From positions 620,001-684,000 of the forward strand of contig NZ_PNJG02000002.1 of NCBI RefSeq assembly GCF_003226895.2: 64,000 bases of DNA, read 5' to 3'. Under the pieces are notes generated by a model that ran no database searches, was not told the DNA's origin, and saw nothing but the letters and a program-made list of their open reading frames with translations. A program made the position numbers and the translations under genes. The DNA comes from Kocuria tytonis. Lineage in GTDB: Bacteria > Actinomycetota > Actinomycetes > Actinomycetales > Micrococcaceae. Positions 53,554 through 63,291 of this stretch are shown one piece after another. Position 1 is the first letter of the stretch. Every line of letters starts with the position of its first letter.

Positions 53554-54696
53554 CTAGTGCTCCCGCGCCGCGCTCCGGGTGGCCTGCGGGGCCGGGGTGG
53601 TCGCGGCCCGGGTGTCCGAGTCCTGGTCCCACTGCGCGTTCCACTCGTCCATGTACCCGGAGGTCCGCACGTCCACGGGTGTGCCCTCGAGGAACAGGCA
53701 CGGCCGATTCTTCGGCGCGGAGGCGCACACGGTGTCCGCGTCGAGAGCCGCCCCGGCCGTTTCCCCGTGCGGGAAGGACCCGGCGGTCGGAGAGGTCCAC
53801 GGTTCCGCGCTGCTCCGGGGCTCATCGCTGGCGGTGGCCGTGCGGGGCCGGCGCGGGTCGGCGACGTCGTGCCGGCTGGTCTTCGGGTACCAGTAGTCCG
53901 CCTCGGGCATGTCGACCCCGTAGGCGCCGGTTGACGCGGTCACCGATGCCCGCTCGGGGGCGGTGCCCTGTGCCTCCACGAGGGCCATGCCGAGGGTCGC
54001 GTGGGCGTCCAGCCGGTTGCTCACCCGCACCCCGTTCAGCAGCACCTGACCGGTGGTGGCGCGGGCGTCCAGCACGGAGGCCTCCACGTCCGTGGCCATG
54101 ACGGAGCCGATCTCGGTCCTCGCGGACACGTCCTTGAACGTGCCCTTGAGGTTCACCGCACCCGTGGTGCTGGTGAGGTTCAGGGAGGCGGCGGGAGCAT
54201 CCTGGGGGACGATCACGGAGATCTGCCGGGAAGTGCTGCCCCATTTCTGCCGTTCCGGTGAGGACCGGACAGTCAGGGCCCCGCCCGTTACCTCCGGCGC
54301 GAGCGGCTGCTCGGTGAACGCCCACCCGGTTTCGTGCCACTGCACCTGGACGCGGTCCACCGTGGGACTCGTGGAGACGTCCACCACGGAGGTGGGTGCA
54401 TCGATGCGGATGCTCGAGATGGCCGAGTCCGCGCGCCACGAACCGTCGCGCTCCTGGGTCAGCGCCAGCGCCGTTGCCGTTCCGGCGCCGCCCAGCAGCA
54501 GGGCCAGCGCACCCACGCCGCCCACCACGGCGGTGGCGGTGTTCCAGGCGCGGCGCTCGCCGCGCCCCACGGGGCGGTCGTGCGGGCGGTCCCGGTGCGG
54601 GCCCTGCGGGTGGCGGGCGTCGCCGGGGAAGCCTGCGGGCGGCGTCGTCGGCTGCGGGGAGGAAGGGGACTGGTCGTGCGGGAATCGTGTGCTCAT
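53554..54696 (-). CDS. DUF4097-domain membrane-anchored protein
   Basis: The 380-residue protein has a disordered, Pro/His/Arg-rich cytoplasmic N-terminus (residues 1-48) and one transmembrane helix (about 50-75, TAVVGGVGALALLLGGAGTA). An extracellular right-handed beta repeat region follows (ISSIRIDAPTSVVDV; LNLTSTTGAVNLKGTFKDVSARTEIGSV; LDARATTGQVLLNGV), the DUF4097 signature. The C-terminus has Trp/Asp-rich sequence. It follows the response regulator by 8 bp. I infer an envelope-stress effector of that two-component system. Confidence 0.8.
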   Translation of the reverse strand: MSTRFPHDQSPSSPQPTTPPAGFPGDARHPQGPHRDRPHDRPVGRGERRAWNTATAVVGGVGALALLLGGAGTATALALTQERDGSWRADSAISSIRIDAPTSVVDVSTSPTVDRVQVQWHETGWAFTEQPLAPEVTGGALTVRSSPERQKWGSTSRQISVIVPQDAPAASLNLTSTTGAVNLKGTFKDVSARTEIGSVMATDVEASVLDARATTGQVLLNGVRVSNRLDAHATLGMALVEAQGTAPERASVTASTGAYGVDMPEADYWYPKTSRHDVADPRRPRTATASDEPRSSAEPWTSPTAGSFPHGETAGAALDADTVCASAPKNRPCLFLEGTPVDVRTSGYMDEWNAQWDQDSDTRAATTPAPQATRSAAREH

Positions 54697-54704
54697 GGCG
54701 TGTC

Positions 54705-55361
54705 CTAAAGGGAGTGGTCCGAGTATCCGAGGTACTTGAGAACGGCCAGAACCCTGCGGTTGCCGGTCTCCGAGATGACGCCCAACTTGGCGAAGATCGA
54801 GCCGATGTGCTTCTCCACGGCCGATTCGGTGAGGTACAGGTTCGCGGCGATGGACGCGTTCGAGAGGCCCTGCGCCATGAGCCCCAGCACCTCGCGCTCG
54901 CGCGGTGTCAGCAGCTCCATGTCCTCCCGGCGCCGCGAGCGCACCAGAATCTGCGTGAGCACCTCCGGGTCCAGCACGGTGCCGCCGGAGCCCACGGTCT
55001 GCACGGACTCCAGGAACTGGTCCACGTCCGCCACGCGGTCCTTGAGCAGGTAGCCCAGGCCCTCGCGGCGGGACGCGATCAGCTCGGACGCGTAGCGCTC
55101 CTCCACGTACTGGGAGAGCACCAGCACGGCCACCTCGGGGTGGGCGGAGCGGATGAGCACGGCGGCGCGGATGCCCTCGTCGCTGAACGTGGGCGGCAAC
55201 CGCACGTCCACCAGGGCGAAGTCCGGGCAGTGCTCCGCCACGGCCTTCACGAGCCCCTCGGCGGTGTCCGTCTCGGCCACCACCTCGTGCCCGGCGTCCG
55301 TGAGCAGGCGCACGAGCCCGGCGCGCAGCAGCACGGCGTCCTCGGCAATCACGATGCGCAT
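54705..55361 (-). CDS. NarL/LuxR-type response regulator
   Basis: The 218-residue protein has a receiver domain with phospho-acceptor Asp52 (LVDVRLPP) and acidic Asp8, and a C-terminal LuxR helix-turn-helix (LTPREREVLGLMAQGLSNASIAANLYLTESAVEKHI). The start at 55361 sits 1 nt after the kinase stop, with GGAGAGGAG inside the kinase end. Phosphorylation by the upstream kinase is expected. It probably activates its own operon, including the DUF4097 gene. Confidence 0.9.
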   Translation of the reverse strand: MRIVIAEDAVLLRAGLVRLLTDAGHEVVAETDTAEGLVKAVAEHCPDFALVDVRLPPTFSDEGIRAAVLIRSAHPEVAVLVLSQYVEERYASELIASRREGLGYLLKDRVADVDQFLESVQTVGSGGTVLDPEVLTQILVRSRRREDMELLTPREREVLGLMAQGLSNASIAANLYLTESAVEKHIGSIFAKLGVISETGNRRVLAVLKYLGYSDHSL

Positions 55362-55362
55362 C

Positions 55363-57165
55363 TCAGTTCTCCTCTCCTGCTGCGGGCCGCGACTGTCCAG
55401 CCGCGGGGTACGACGACGCCGCACCGCCCGTTCCCTGCCCCGGCCCACCGGGCGCGGTCCCGGCCCCGTGGTCCGTTCCGTGGCCGCGCGGGGCGTCGTC
55501 CGCGGGGGCCGAGCTGCGCGCGTGCACGGTGCCGGGGGCGGAGTAGGCGCCGTGCGCCGTCGTGGTCCCGCCGGTGAGCGGCAGCTCCACGACGACCTCG
55601 GTGGGCCCGCCCACGGGCGAGGTCACGAAGAACCGGCCACCGGCGGAGCGGATGCGGTCCTGGATCCCGGAGAGCCCGCCGCCGGGAACCACGCGGGCGC
55701 CCCCGCGCCCGAAGTCCCGCACCCCGGCGACCACCACGGTCGTGCCGGGGGCCGGCCCGTCCTGCAGGGACACGGCCACGTCCGCCGAGCGGGTGCCCGA
55801 GTACTTGATCGCATTGGTGAGGCTCTCGGAGACCGCGAAGTAGACGGCGGCCTCCGTGCGGGGCTCCAGGCGGGGCACGGTCACGGAGACGTCCACCGGG
55901 AAGGGTGCCTGTGCGGCCACGGCGGACAGGGCGGCGTCGAGCCCCCGGTCCTCCAGCACGGCGGGGTGGAAACCACGGGCCAGCCGGCGCAGCTCGGTGA
56001 TCGCCGCCTTGGTGGTGCCGTGGGCCTCGGCCACCAGCTCCCTGGCCGCGGCGGGGTCCGTGTCGATCCGGGACTTCGCCATCGACAGGTTCATGGCCAC
56101 CGAGACCAGCTGGGGCTGGACACCGTCGTGCAGGTCCCGTTCGATGCGCGAGCGCTCGGTCTCCGCACCGCGAACCGCGGACTCCTTGGCAGCGGACTCG
56201 TATTCGGCGCGCCGCTGCGACTCGAGCGCCTCCCGCCGCAACCGCACGGCCTCGCTCTGGCGCAGCAGACCCGCGGACAGTCCACGGTGCGCCAGGGTGA
56301 GCAGGATGCCCAGCAGCACGCTCAGCAGCAGCGCGGCCAGCCCCAGGGGCACCAGGGCCCATTCCGGGACCTGCCGGAGCGAGTCCAGTGCGTGGCGCAC
56401 CACGGACTCCGCGGGCATGTAGGCGGGGGCGAGGGCCGTGGCGATCGCCGCGCCCGTCACCACGAACGGCACGAGCGCCAGCCAGCCCAGCGCGCACGTG
56501 AGCACCAGGTGCAGCAGCCCCAGCCACAGGGGGCCGTCGGTCGCGTCCAGCCACCACTGGTGGGGAATCCGCACCCAGTCCGTGCGCGGGGTGCGCCGCC
56601 GCTGCGGGTCCCGGATGTCCAGCCCGAAGGACGACGCCGCACGGCGCCGTTCCAGCCACACCGCCGCCGTCATCACGTAGACGGTCGCGGCGAGGACCAG
56701 CACGCCCAGGCCCAGGGCCGGGACCGTGACGGCCCCGGCCACCAGGAACGCGAAGACCACGGACAGCAGCGCGGTGTTGAGCACCGAGTCCACCACGAGG
56801 TCCAGGCCGCCGAAGAACAGGGTCTTGGGGGAAAACATGCGCCACTCGCGGGGAGCGTCCGAGGGGCCCGCGGTTCCGGGGGTTCCGGGCCCGGGCACAC
56901 CGGGGGTCCCCGGTGCCCCGGGGGTCGTCCCGGGACCGGTGGGCCCGGAGTCCCCGGCCGTGCCGCGGTGGGCGCTCTGCCGCCCGCCCGGACGGGAGGC
57001 GTGACTCCGGGAGGGGTGCTCCGAACCGGTGGGCGGAGCGGCGTCGGCGTCCGCGGGTGTGCCGGGGCGGTTCACGGGCGGCAGGGGACGGGTGTGCTCC
57101 GTGTCGGTGGGGAGGGACTCCGTGGTGTCCCACGGCGGGGTGGGGTTCGAGGCTGCTGTGCTCAT
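55363..57165 (-). CDS. NarL-type sensor histidine kinase
   Basis: The 600-residue protein begins with a Pro/Gly/Thr-rich disordered N-terminus (1-105) that includes a collagen-like GxP run at about 78-100. A sensor region with about six helices (120-290) follows. Next come a coiled linker, a HisKA_3 domain with phospho-acceptor His346 (ERDLHDGVQ) and a HATPase_c domain (SESLTNAIKYSGT; GGGLSGIQDRI). A long low-complexity tail ends the protein. The ATG at 57165 was chosen because the longer open frame upstream has no family match and the divergent acyltransferase promoter lies there. First gene of the operon. Confidence 0.82.
   Translation of the reverse strand: MSTAASNPTPPWDTTESLPTDTEHTRPLPPVNRPGTPADADAAPPTGSEHPSRSHASRPGGRQSAHRGTAGDSGPTGPGTTPGAPGTPGVPGPGTPGTAGPSDAPREWRMFSPKTLFFGGLDLVVDSVLNTALLSVVFAFLVAGAVTVPALGLGVLVLAATVYVMTAAVWLERRRAASSFGLDIRDPQRRRTPRTDWVRIPHQWWLDATDGPLWLGLLHLVLTCALGWLALVPFVVTGAAIATALAPAYMPAESVVRHALDSLRQVPEWALVPLGLAALLLSVLLGILLTLAHRGLSAGLLRQSEAVRLRREALESQRRAEYESAAKESAVRGAETERSRIERDLHDGVQPQLVSVAMNLSMAKSRIDTDPAAARELVAEAHGTTKAAITELRRLARGFHPAVLEDRGLDAALSAVAAQAPFPVDVSVTVPRLEPRTEAAVYFAVSESLTNAIKYSGTRSADVAVSLQDGPAPGTTVVVAGVRDFGRGGARVVPGGGLSGIQDRIRSAGGRFFVTSPVGGPTEVVVELPLTGGTTTAHGAYSAPGTVHARSSAPADDAPRGHGTDHGAGTAPGGPGQGTGGAASSYPAAGQSRPAAGEEN
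56630..56644 (+). repeat. Dispersed 15-mer GACGACGCCGCACGG, copy 3
   Basis: An exact copy of the 15-mer at 37178-37192, inside the minus-strand kinase gene. It codes for different residues there than in copy 2. Confidence 0.5.
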
Positions 57166-57379
57166 GGCCACAACGCTACGGACCCCCGGGGCTCCGCGCG
57201 CCAGGGCTGTCCACCGGGTCGGGGTGGGGTTTTCCGCACCCCGGGCTCCTCGGTGGGGCCGGAGACGACCGCGGACTGTCCACCGTGCGGGGCGGCGCGG
57301 TCGGACACACGGAGGTGGCGGCACTGCACAGTCGCGACACCGGGGCCGCCGGGCGTCGCGGCGCCCTACAGTGTGACCC

Positions 57380-58756
57380 ATGCCCCAGTACGCCCCGGAC
57401 ACCTCCGGCCCGCGCTCCGGCGCTCCGCACGCGCCCGGACCCAGTTCCGTCAGCACCCGCCCCATCCGCCCAGTCACCGCGGCCACGCCACCTCCCGAGC
57501 GCGACCCCGCCGTGGATGCCGCCCGCGTGGGGTGCGTGATCGCCGTGGTGTGCATCCACATCCTCATGGTCACCATCACGCGGGATCCCGTCTCGGGGGA
57601 GATCCGCTCGGTGCTGGTGCCCACGCTGCAGCCCTGGTACTGGTGGGGCACGTGGATCCTGCAGGTCATGCCCCTGTTCTTCGTGGTGGGTGGGACGGCC
57701 ACGGCGGGGGCGTGGCGGCGACGTCGCGAGCGGGGCACGGCCGCGGGGGAGTACGTGCGGGAGCGCACCCTGCGGCTCGTGCAGCCGGCCGCGCTGCTGT
57801 GGTGCGCGCTCGCACTGCTGGCCGTGGTGGCGCTCGCGGCGGGGGCGCCGTACGAGCTGGTGACGTTCGCACTGTCCGGGATGGGCATGGCCCTGTGGTT
57901 CCTGGCCGCCTACCTGATCTGCCAGGCAGTGGCACCCATCTACATGCAGATGCATGAGTCGATGGGCTGGGTGTGGTGCTGGTTCCTGCTCTCGGGCACC
58001 GTGGCCGTGGACCTGCTGCGCATGGGCACCGGGCAGCAGTGGTGGGGCCTGCTCAACATGGTGTTCGTGTGGCCGCTGGTGCAGCAGTTCGGGTTCCTCC
58101 GCGCGGACGGCTGGTTCGCAGCCCGGTCCCGGACGACCCTCGTGGCGCTCGCCGCCGGATGCTGTGCGGTGCTTGGGCTGTGCGTGGCCTCCGGGTCCTA
58201 CGCCCCGGACATGCTCACCAACCTCAACCCGCCCACGGTGTGCATGGTGCTGCTCGGGTTCGCGCAGGCGTGCCTGCTGGAGGTGCTCAGCCCGGCCCTG
58301 CGGCGGCTCATGGCGTGGCGCTCGGTGCGGGCAGTGGCGCATCTGGTGGGCTCCCGGGCGCTGACCATCTACCTGTGGCACCTGCCGCTGGTGGTGGCCG
58401 TGATGGCCGCGTGGTTCCTGGCCGGTGGGTACGATCCCGCCCCCGGTTCCGCCGCCTGGTGGTGGCTGCGGATCCCCCTGGCCCTGCTGTGCTGGGCCGT
58501 GGTGCTCGCGGTGGCCACCGTGCTGCGCCGGGCCGAGCGCGCCTCCGTGGCCCCGTGGGGCGCACGCCCGGTGCGGCTCTCGGGCGCCGCACTGGTCCTG
58601 GCGCTGGCGTGTGCGGTGGTGCCGCCGCTGTGGGAGATCGTCACCCTGCTCACCGTGCCGCTCACGATCGCCGGTGCCGTGGGGTCCCTGGTGGCGGTGG
58701 TGCTGCTGCGCAGCGGACGGGTTGCCGCAACCGACCCCGTCCCGTCCCCACGCTGA
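57380..58756 (+). CDS. Acyltransferase-3 family membrane protein
   Basis: The 458-residue protein has about eleven hydrophobic helices after a disordered N-terminus (1-45). Acyltransferase-3 features are AARVGCVIAVVCIHIL (the usual D/E-x-LR-x... first helix, here AARVGCVI), MPLFFVVGGTATAGAW and TIYLWHLPLVV. Members O-acylate envelope sugars or lipids at the membrane. It diverges from the kinase operon. Confidence 0.78.
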   Translation: MPQYAPDTSGPRSGAPHAPGPSSVSTRPIRPVTAATPPPERDPAVDAARVGCVIAVVCIHILMVTITRDPVSGEIRSVLVPTLQPWYWWGTWILQVMPLFFVVGGTATAGAWRRRRERGTAAGEYVRERTLRLVQPAALLWCALALLAVVALAAGAPYELVTFALSGMGMALWFLAAYLICQAVAPIYMQMHESMGWVWCWFLLSGTVAVDLLRMGTGQQWWGLLNMVFVWPLVQQFGFLRADGWFAARSRTTLVALAAGCCAVLGLCVASGSYAPDMLTNLNPPTVCMVLLGFAQACLLEVLSPALRRLMAWRSVRAVAHLVGSRALTIYLWHLPLVVAVMAAWFLAGGYDPAPGSAAWWWLRIPLALLCWAVVLAVATVLRRAERASVAPWGARPVRLSGAALVLALACAVVPPLWEIVTLLTVPLTIAGAVGSLVAVVLLRSGRVAATDPVPSPR

Positions 58757-58772
58757 GCGCCCGGAGAGCACC

Positions 58773-58809
58773 GGCCGCCGCGCACGAGGAGATCCCGGGG
58801 GCGGCGGCC
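58773..58809. terminator. Bidirectional terminator between acyltransferase and lysX
   Basis: A 9-bp stem GGCCGCCGC/GCGGCGGCC with a 19-nt loop in the 75-bp gap between convergent genes. Confidence 0.6.
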
Positions 58810-58831
58810 GCGTCCGCGGAGCCCGGGGGCT

Positions 58832-61800
58832 TCAGCGCTGCTCGTTCGGGCGGGTGAACGGGAACGCCAGGGTGGCGCGGATGTTCGTGCCCGTGAGCAT
58901 CATGATCATCCGGTCCACGCCGATGCCCAGACCACCCGTGGGCGGCATGGCATACTCCAGGGCGGTGAGGAAGTTCTCGTCCACCTCCATGGCCTCCGGG
59001 TCACCCGCGGCGGCCTTGTAGGACTGCTCCGTCAGGCGGTTGCGCTGGTCCACGGGGTCCACGAGCTCCGAGTACGCGGTGCCGATCTCCGCGCCGAACG
59101 CCACGAGGTCCCAGCGCTCCGAGAGCTTCGGGTCCGTGCGGTGCGTGCGGGTCAGCGGGGAGGTCTCCAGCGGGAAGTCCGTGTAGAACACCGGCAGGGT
59201 GGTCTGCCCCTCCACGAGCTCGTCGTAGAGCTCCAGCACCACTTCACCGGCGGTCATGTTCTCGTTCCAGTGCACGTGGTGCGCATCGGCCACGGCGCGC
59301 ACCTCCTCCACCGGTGTGCCGGAGGTCAGCAGCGTGCCGGTGGCCTCCGAGACCGCCCGGTGCACCGGGATCACTTTCCACTCGTGGTCCAGCCGGATCC
59401 GGGTCTGCCCGCCGTGGCCGTCCGGGCGCACGGCCACGGGCTCGCCGTGGATGGCGGTGGCCACCTCGATGATCAGCTCGCGGGTGAGCTCCCGCATGGT
59501 GTTGTAGTCACCGTGCGCCGCGTACGCCTCCACGGAGGTGAACTCCGGGTTGTGGGTGGCGTCCGCGCCCTCGTTGCGGAAGTTGCGGTTGAGCTCGAAG
59601 ATCCGGTCCATCCCGCCCACGCACAGGTGCTTGAGGAACAGTTCCGGCGCGATGCGCAGGTACAGGTCCGCGTTGTAGGCGTTGATGTGGGTGCGGAACG
59701 GCCGGGCGCTCGCACCGCCGTGCACCGCCTGCAGCATGGGGGTCTCCACCTCCATGTAGCCGCGCTCCATGAAGGACTGCCGCATGGCGGCGATCCCGCG
59801 CGAGCGGGCCCGCAGCAGCTGGGAGGACTCCTTGTTCACGATCAGGTCCAGGTAGCGCTGGCGCACCCGGGCCTCGGGGTTCGTGAAGCCGGTGTGGTCG
59901 TTGGGCACCGGACGCAGGGACTTCGAGGCCATGGCCCAGGACGTCGCCAGCAGGGACGGCTCGCCCCGGCGGCTGCGGCCGAGCGTGCCGGTCACGGAGA
60001 TCTGGTCGCCCACGTCCAGAGCACGGCGCCACAGCCGCATCAGGGCCGGGTCCACCGCGCTCTCCTCCAGGAGCACCTGCAGGCGGACGTCCCGCTCCTC
60101 GATCGTGGCGAAGGCGACGCCGCCGAAGTCGCGCAGCGCACGCACGCGCCCACCGAGCGAGACCTGCTGGGTCATGGCGGCGGCGTCGTCCTGGGAGATG
60201 ATCTCCAGGGCCCGCGTGAGCGGCATGGTGTAGGGGACCTGGACCGGGTAGGGCCCCATACCGGCCTCGCGCAGCACGTCCAGCTTGGCGTGGCGCACCC
60301 GCTGCTGCTCGTTGAGGTGGCGCACCGGGCGGGGCGGGGTGAGCAGCTCCTTGTCCTGGGCCAGGGCGAGGTCCGCGAGGGGCACCGTGGTGCCGTCGGC
60401 AGCGGCGACGAGCGTCTCGCCGTCGTGGCCCGGGCGCGGTGCGCGGCCGGGAAGGAAGCCCTCGGCGCGGCCCGCGGCGATGCCCACGAGCGGCAGGTCC
60501 GCGGTGCTCGCGTAGCACAGGAAGCGCTCGTCCCAGCGGGGCAGGTACTTGGCGTTGGCCTCGTAGAGGGACTCGAGCTGCCAGAAGCGGTTGCCCCAGG
60601 ACAGCACGCGGTCAGCGATACGCACGCCGAGGCCCGCGCCCACCTTGTCCGCACCCGTGAACACGGAGCGGAACATGGCGAAGTTCAGCGAGATCTCGCG
60701 CACGCCGAGGTCCCCGCCCTCCTCCGCGAGCGCGGCCACCATGGCCTCGTTGACGCCGTTGGGGGCGTCCGGGGAACGCCGCATCAGGTCCAGGGACAGC
60801 CCGCGGGTGCCCCACGGCACGTAGGACTGCAGGGCCACGATCTCGCCCGCGGCGTCACGGACCAGGACGGCGACGCTGCGGGCGTCCGCGCGGTCCGCGA
60901 GCCGGTTCAGTGCCATGGAGAAGCCGCGGTCGGCCTCGTCCCCGCGCCACTTCTCGGACAGGTCGATGATCTGCTGCATCGTGGCGGCGTCGAGCTGGCC
61001 GTGCCGTTCGACGACGACGCTGCACCCGGCGTCGCGCACGCGAGCCACCGCCCGCTTGACCGGACGCATGGTGCGGCCCTCGAGCGGGAAGGTGTCGGTC
61101 TCCAGGACGGCCTCGTCGCCGAGAGCGCCCGTCTCGGACGCGGAGAGCACGGCCATGCGCCACGCGTGGACGCGGCCCTCGCGCTTCCACGCGGCAATTG
61201 CCTCGGGCCACGCGTCCTGGGCACCGAGGGGATCGCCGGACGCCAGGCAGACGGTGCCGATGACGCGGTAGGAGACGGCCGCGCGGCCGTCCGGGGAGAA
61301 GATCACGGACTTGTCCCGGCGCGTGGCGAAGTACCCGAGCGAGTCCTGGTTGCCGTGCTGGGCGAGCAGCCTGCGGATGTGCAGCTCGTCCGTGGGGCTG
61401 ATGACCTCGGAGCGCTGCGCCGACTGGGTGAACTGCCACACCGAGTAGAACAGGGCGGCGCCACCGAGGATGCCGGCCATGACGGTGAGCCAGTGCGGGC
61501 CGGCGGATCCGTCGGAGATGCCACTGGGCAGGGACAGCCCCGTGACGCTGCGGACCGGGAACCACAGGTGCTCCGCGCCGTGCAGGTGGCTCGGCACCAC
61601 CCACGAGATCGCGAAGACGAGGAGGATGGACAGCAGCAGGCCTGCCGCCAGGGTCAGCAGCCCTTGCGCATGGCCCCGCGACGCATTCGGGCGGGGAAGT
61701 CCCGGCGGTACAGGACGAAGAGGGCGATCCACACCGTGGTGACCGTGGTGCCCACGGCGAGGAAGACGCCGTCGAGCAGCTCGATGTCCCCCTCCAGGGC

Positions 61801-62094
61801 GTCCGTGATCACCAGGATGCTCGACAGGGCGTAGACCAGCAGCTCGAGGACCAGGACACTGAGGGAGACCACCCAGGCGATGCGCAGCCCACGGCGCAGC
61901 GCCGCGCCCACGATCAGCAGACTCAGGGCGAGGAAGAGGTTGGGGCCGGCGGGAATGCCCAGCGCGCCGAAGACGTCGTCCACCACGGACAGGGAGCCGT
62001 CCCGGGCGAAGGGGATCGACGGGAAGGACCACAGTGCCGCCAGGTACACCAGGGTGCCGGCGAGGCGCGGCAGTCGGTCGTGGGATGTCTTCAT
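58832..62094 (-). pseudogene. lysX: Bifunctional lysylphosphatidylglycerol synthetase / lysyl-tRNA synthetase, frameshifted
   Basis: In mycobacteria LysX joins an MprF-like membrane and flippase part, an LPG-synthase domain and a lysyl-tRNA synthetase. It adds lysine to phosphatidylglycerol, giving resistance to cationic peptides. Here the true N-terminus (ATG at 62094, GGAGAG upstream) encodes about five membrane helices and ends at a stop at 61654, reading RGAMRKGC. The remainder, from LLTLAAGLLLSIL onward, is in another frame and is complete. It has the LPG-synthase domain (about ISPTDELHIRR to RWDERFLCY), an OB fold and class II motifs (FRNEGADATHNPEF; GGLGIGVDRMIMMLTG). One base seems missing in the run at 61661-61665, so lysX is broken unless this is a sequencing error. 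Confidence 0.8.
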
Positions 62095-62218
62095 ACGGGT
62101 GGTTCTCTCCGTCCGGTGGTTCGGCTTCGGGGGCGGCCGGGCGCTCGTCGGGGCACCGTGTCCTTGCTATCACGGGTGACCGTGGAACGAAGCACAACGG
62201 TGTGCGCGCACCGCGCCA

Positions 62219-63242
62219 TCATGTCAGGTGCTGCACGACCATGGGCAGCAGCGGGACCACCCGGGGATGGACCTGGTGCCCCATGCCGGGGACGCTGACG
62301 AAGCGCGCTCCGGGAATGGCCGCCGCGGTGGCGGGCCCACCGTCCGGACGGACGATCTTGTCGTGGTCCCCGTGGAGCACGAGCGTGGGCGCGGTGATCC
62401 CCGTGAGGACCTCCGTACGGTTGCCGGAGGCGCGGATGGCCCCGATCTGACGGCGCATCGCGGCGGCCTCGTGGCGCGGGTCCAGGCTGCGCTGCCAGTG
62501 CACCTCCGCGAGCCGGCGTTCGTGGGCCAGGTCCACGGGGAACCCCGGGCCGGCCAGGTGTCGGGACATCACCAGGCGGGAGCGGATGTACATCCGCCGG
62601 GTCCTGGCGCCGGGCAGGGCGAGCATGGCGGCGGTGGACGTGGCCGCCGTCCCCACCGAGGGGTCACCCGTGGTGGAGCACAGGGAGATCAACCGCCGCA
62701 CCGCGTCCGGGTTGGCCCGCCAGGGACTGCGCGATCATCCCTCCCAGGGAGAAGCCCATGACGTCCGCGCGCTGCACCCCCAGTTCGCGCAGGGCGTCGG
62801 CCACGTCCTGGGACATGTCCTCCACCGTGTACTGGCCCTCGGGGAGCGTGCCGCTCAGCAGCTGCCGCGCGGTGGGCGGGGCCGACGACGCACGGAAAGA
62901 ACGTCCCTCGTCCCGGTTGTCCAGCCGGATCACGCGGTGGCCGTGCCGGGTGAGTCCGCGCACGAAGGACAGCGGCCACGTGGTGAGGTCGAAGCCCAGG
63001 CCGGTGATCAGCACCAGTGGCGGACCGTCGGGCGGGCCTTCCAGGCGCGCACAGATGAACCGCTCCTCGTCCAGGCGGATGATCCGTTCCTCGCCGCCGC
63101 CCTCCGGCTCCAGGAGCGGGTCAGGCTCCGGGGGCGCACCCGGAACCGGGGGCGGGACCGGTTGCGGCGCGCGGGCGGTCGCGGCGGCGTCGTCACCCGA
63201 ACGGGAACGGCCCACCGCGGGAGCACGGAACCGGCGGGTCAC
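62219..63242 (-). pseudogene. Alpha/beta hydrolase, frameshifted
   Basis: The first frame (GTG at 63242 down to a stop at 62664) gives the N-terminal half: strand LVLITGLGFDLTTWP, LDNRDEGRS and the nucleophile elbow GFSLGG (Ser). The C-terminal half (62701 down to the stop at 62219) continues in another frame as VRRLISLCSTTGDPSVG, with acid LVLHGDHDKIV and catalytic His in VPGMGHQ. One extra G at 62714-62720 (expected LAANPDAVRR) separates them. The joined product would be a hydrolase of about 340 residues. Apart from the shift all triad residues are present. Confidence 0.75.
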
Positions 63243-63291
63243 GGCACCCGGCGGAGCCGCGAGAGCCCGGACGGACCGGTGGGGGCGCCGG

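Noticed and set aside
57166-57888. Extension of the histidine kinase to 841 residues
   Set aside because: The extra 241 residues are Ser/Arg/Pro-rich without family match, and they would overlap the 5' end of the well-supported acyltransferase gene on the other strand.
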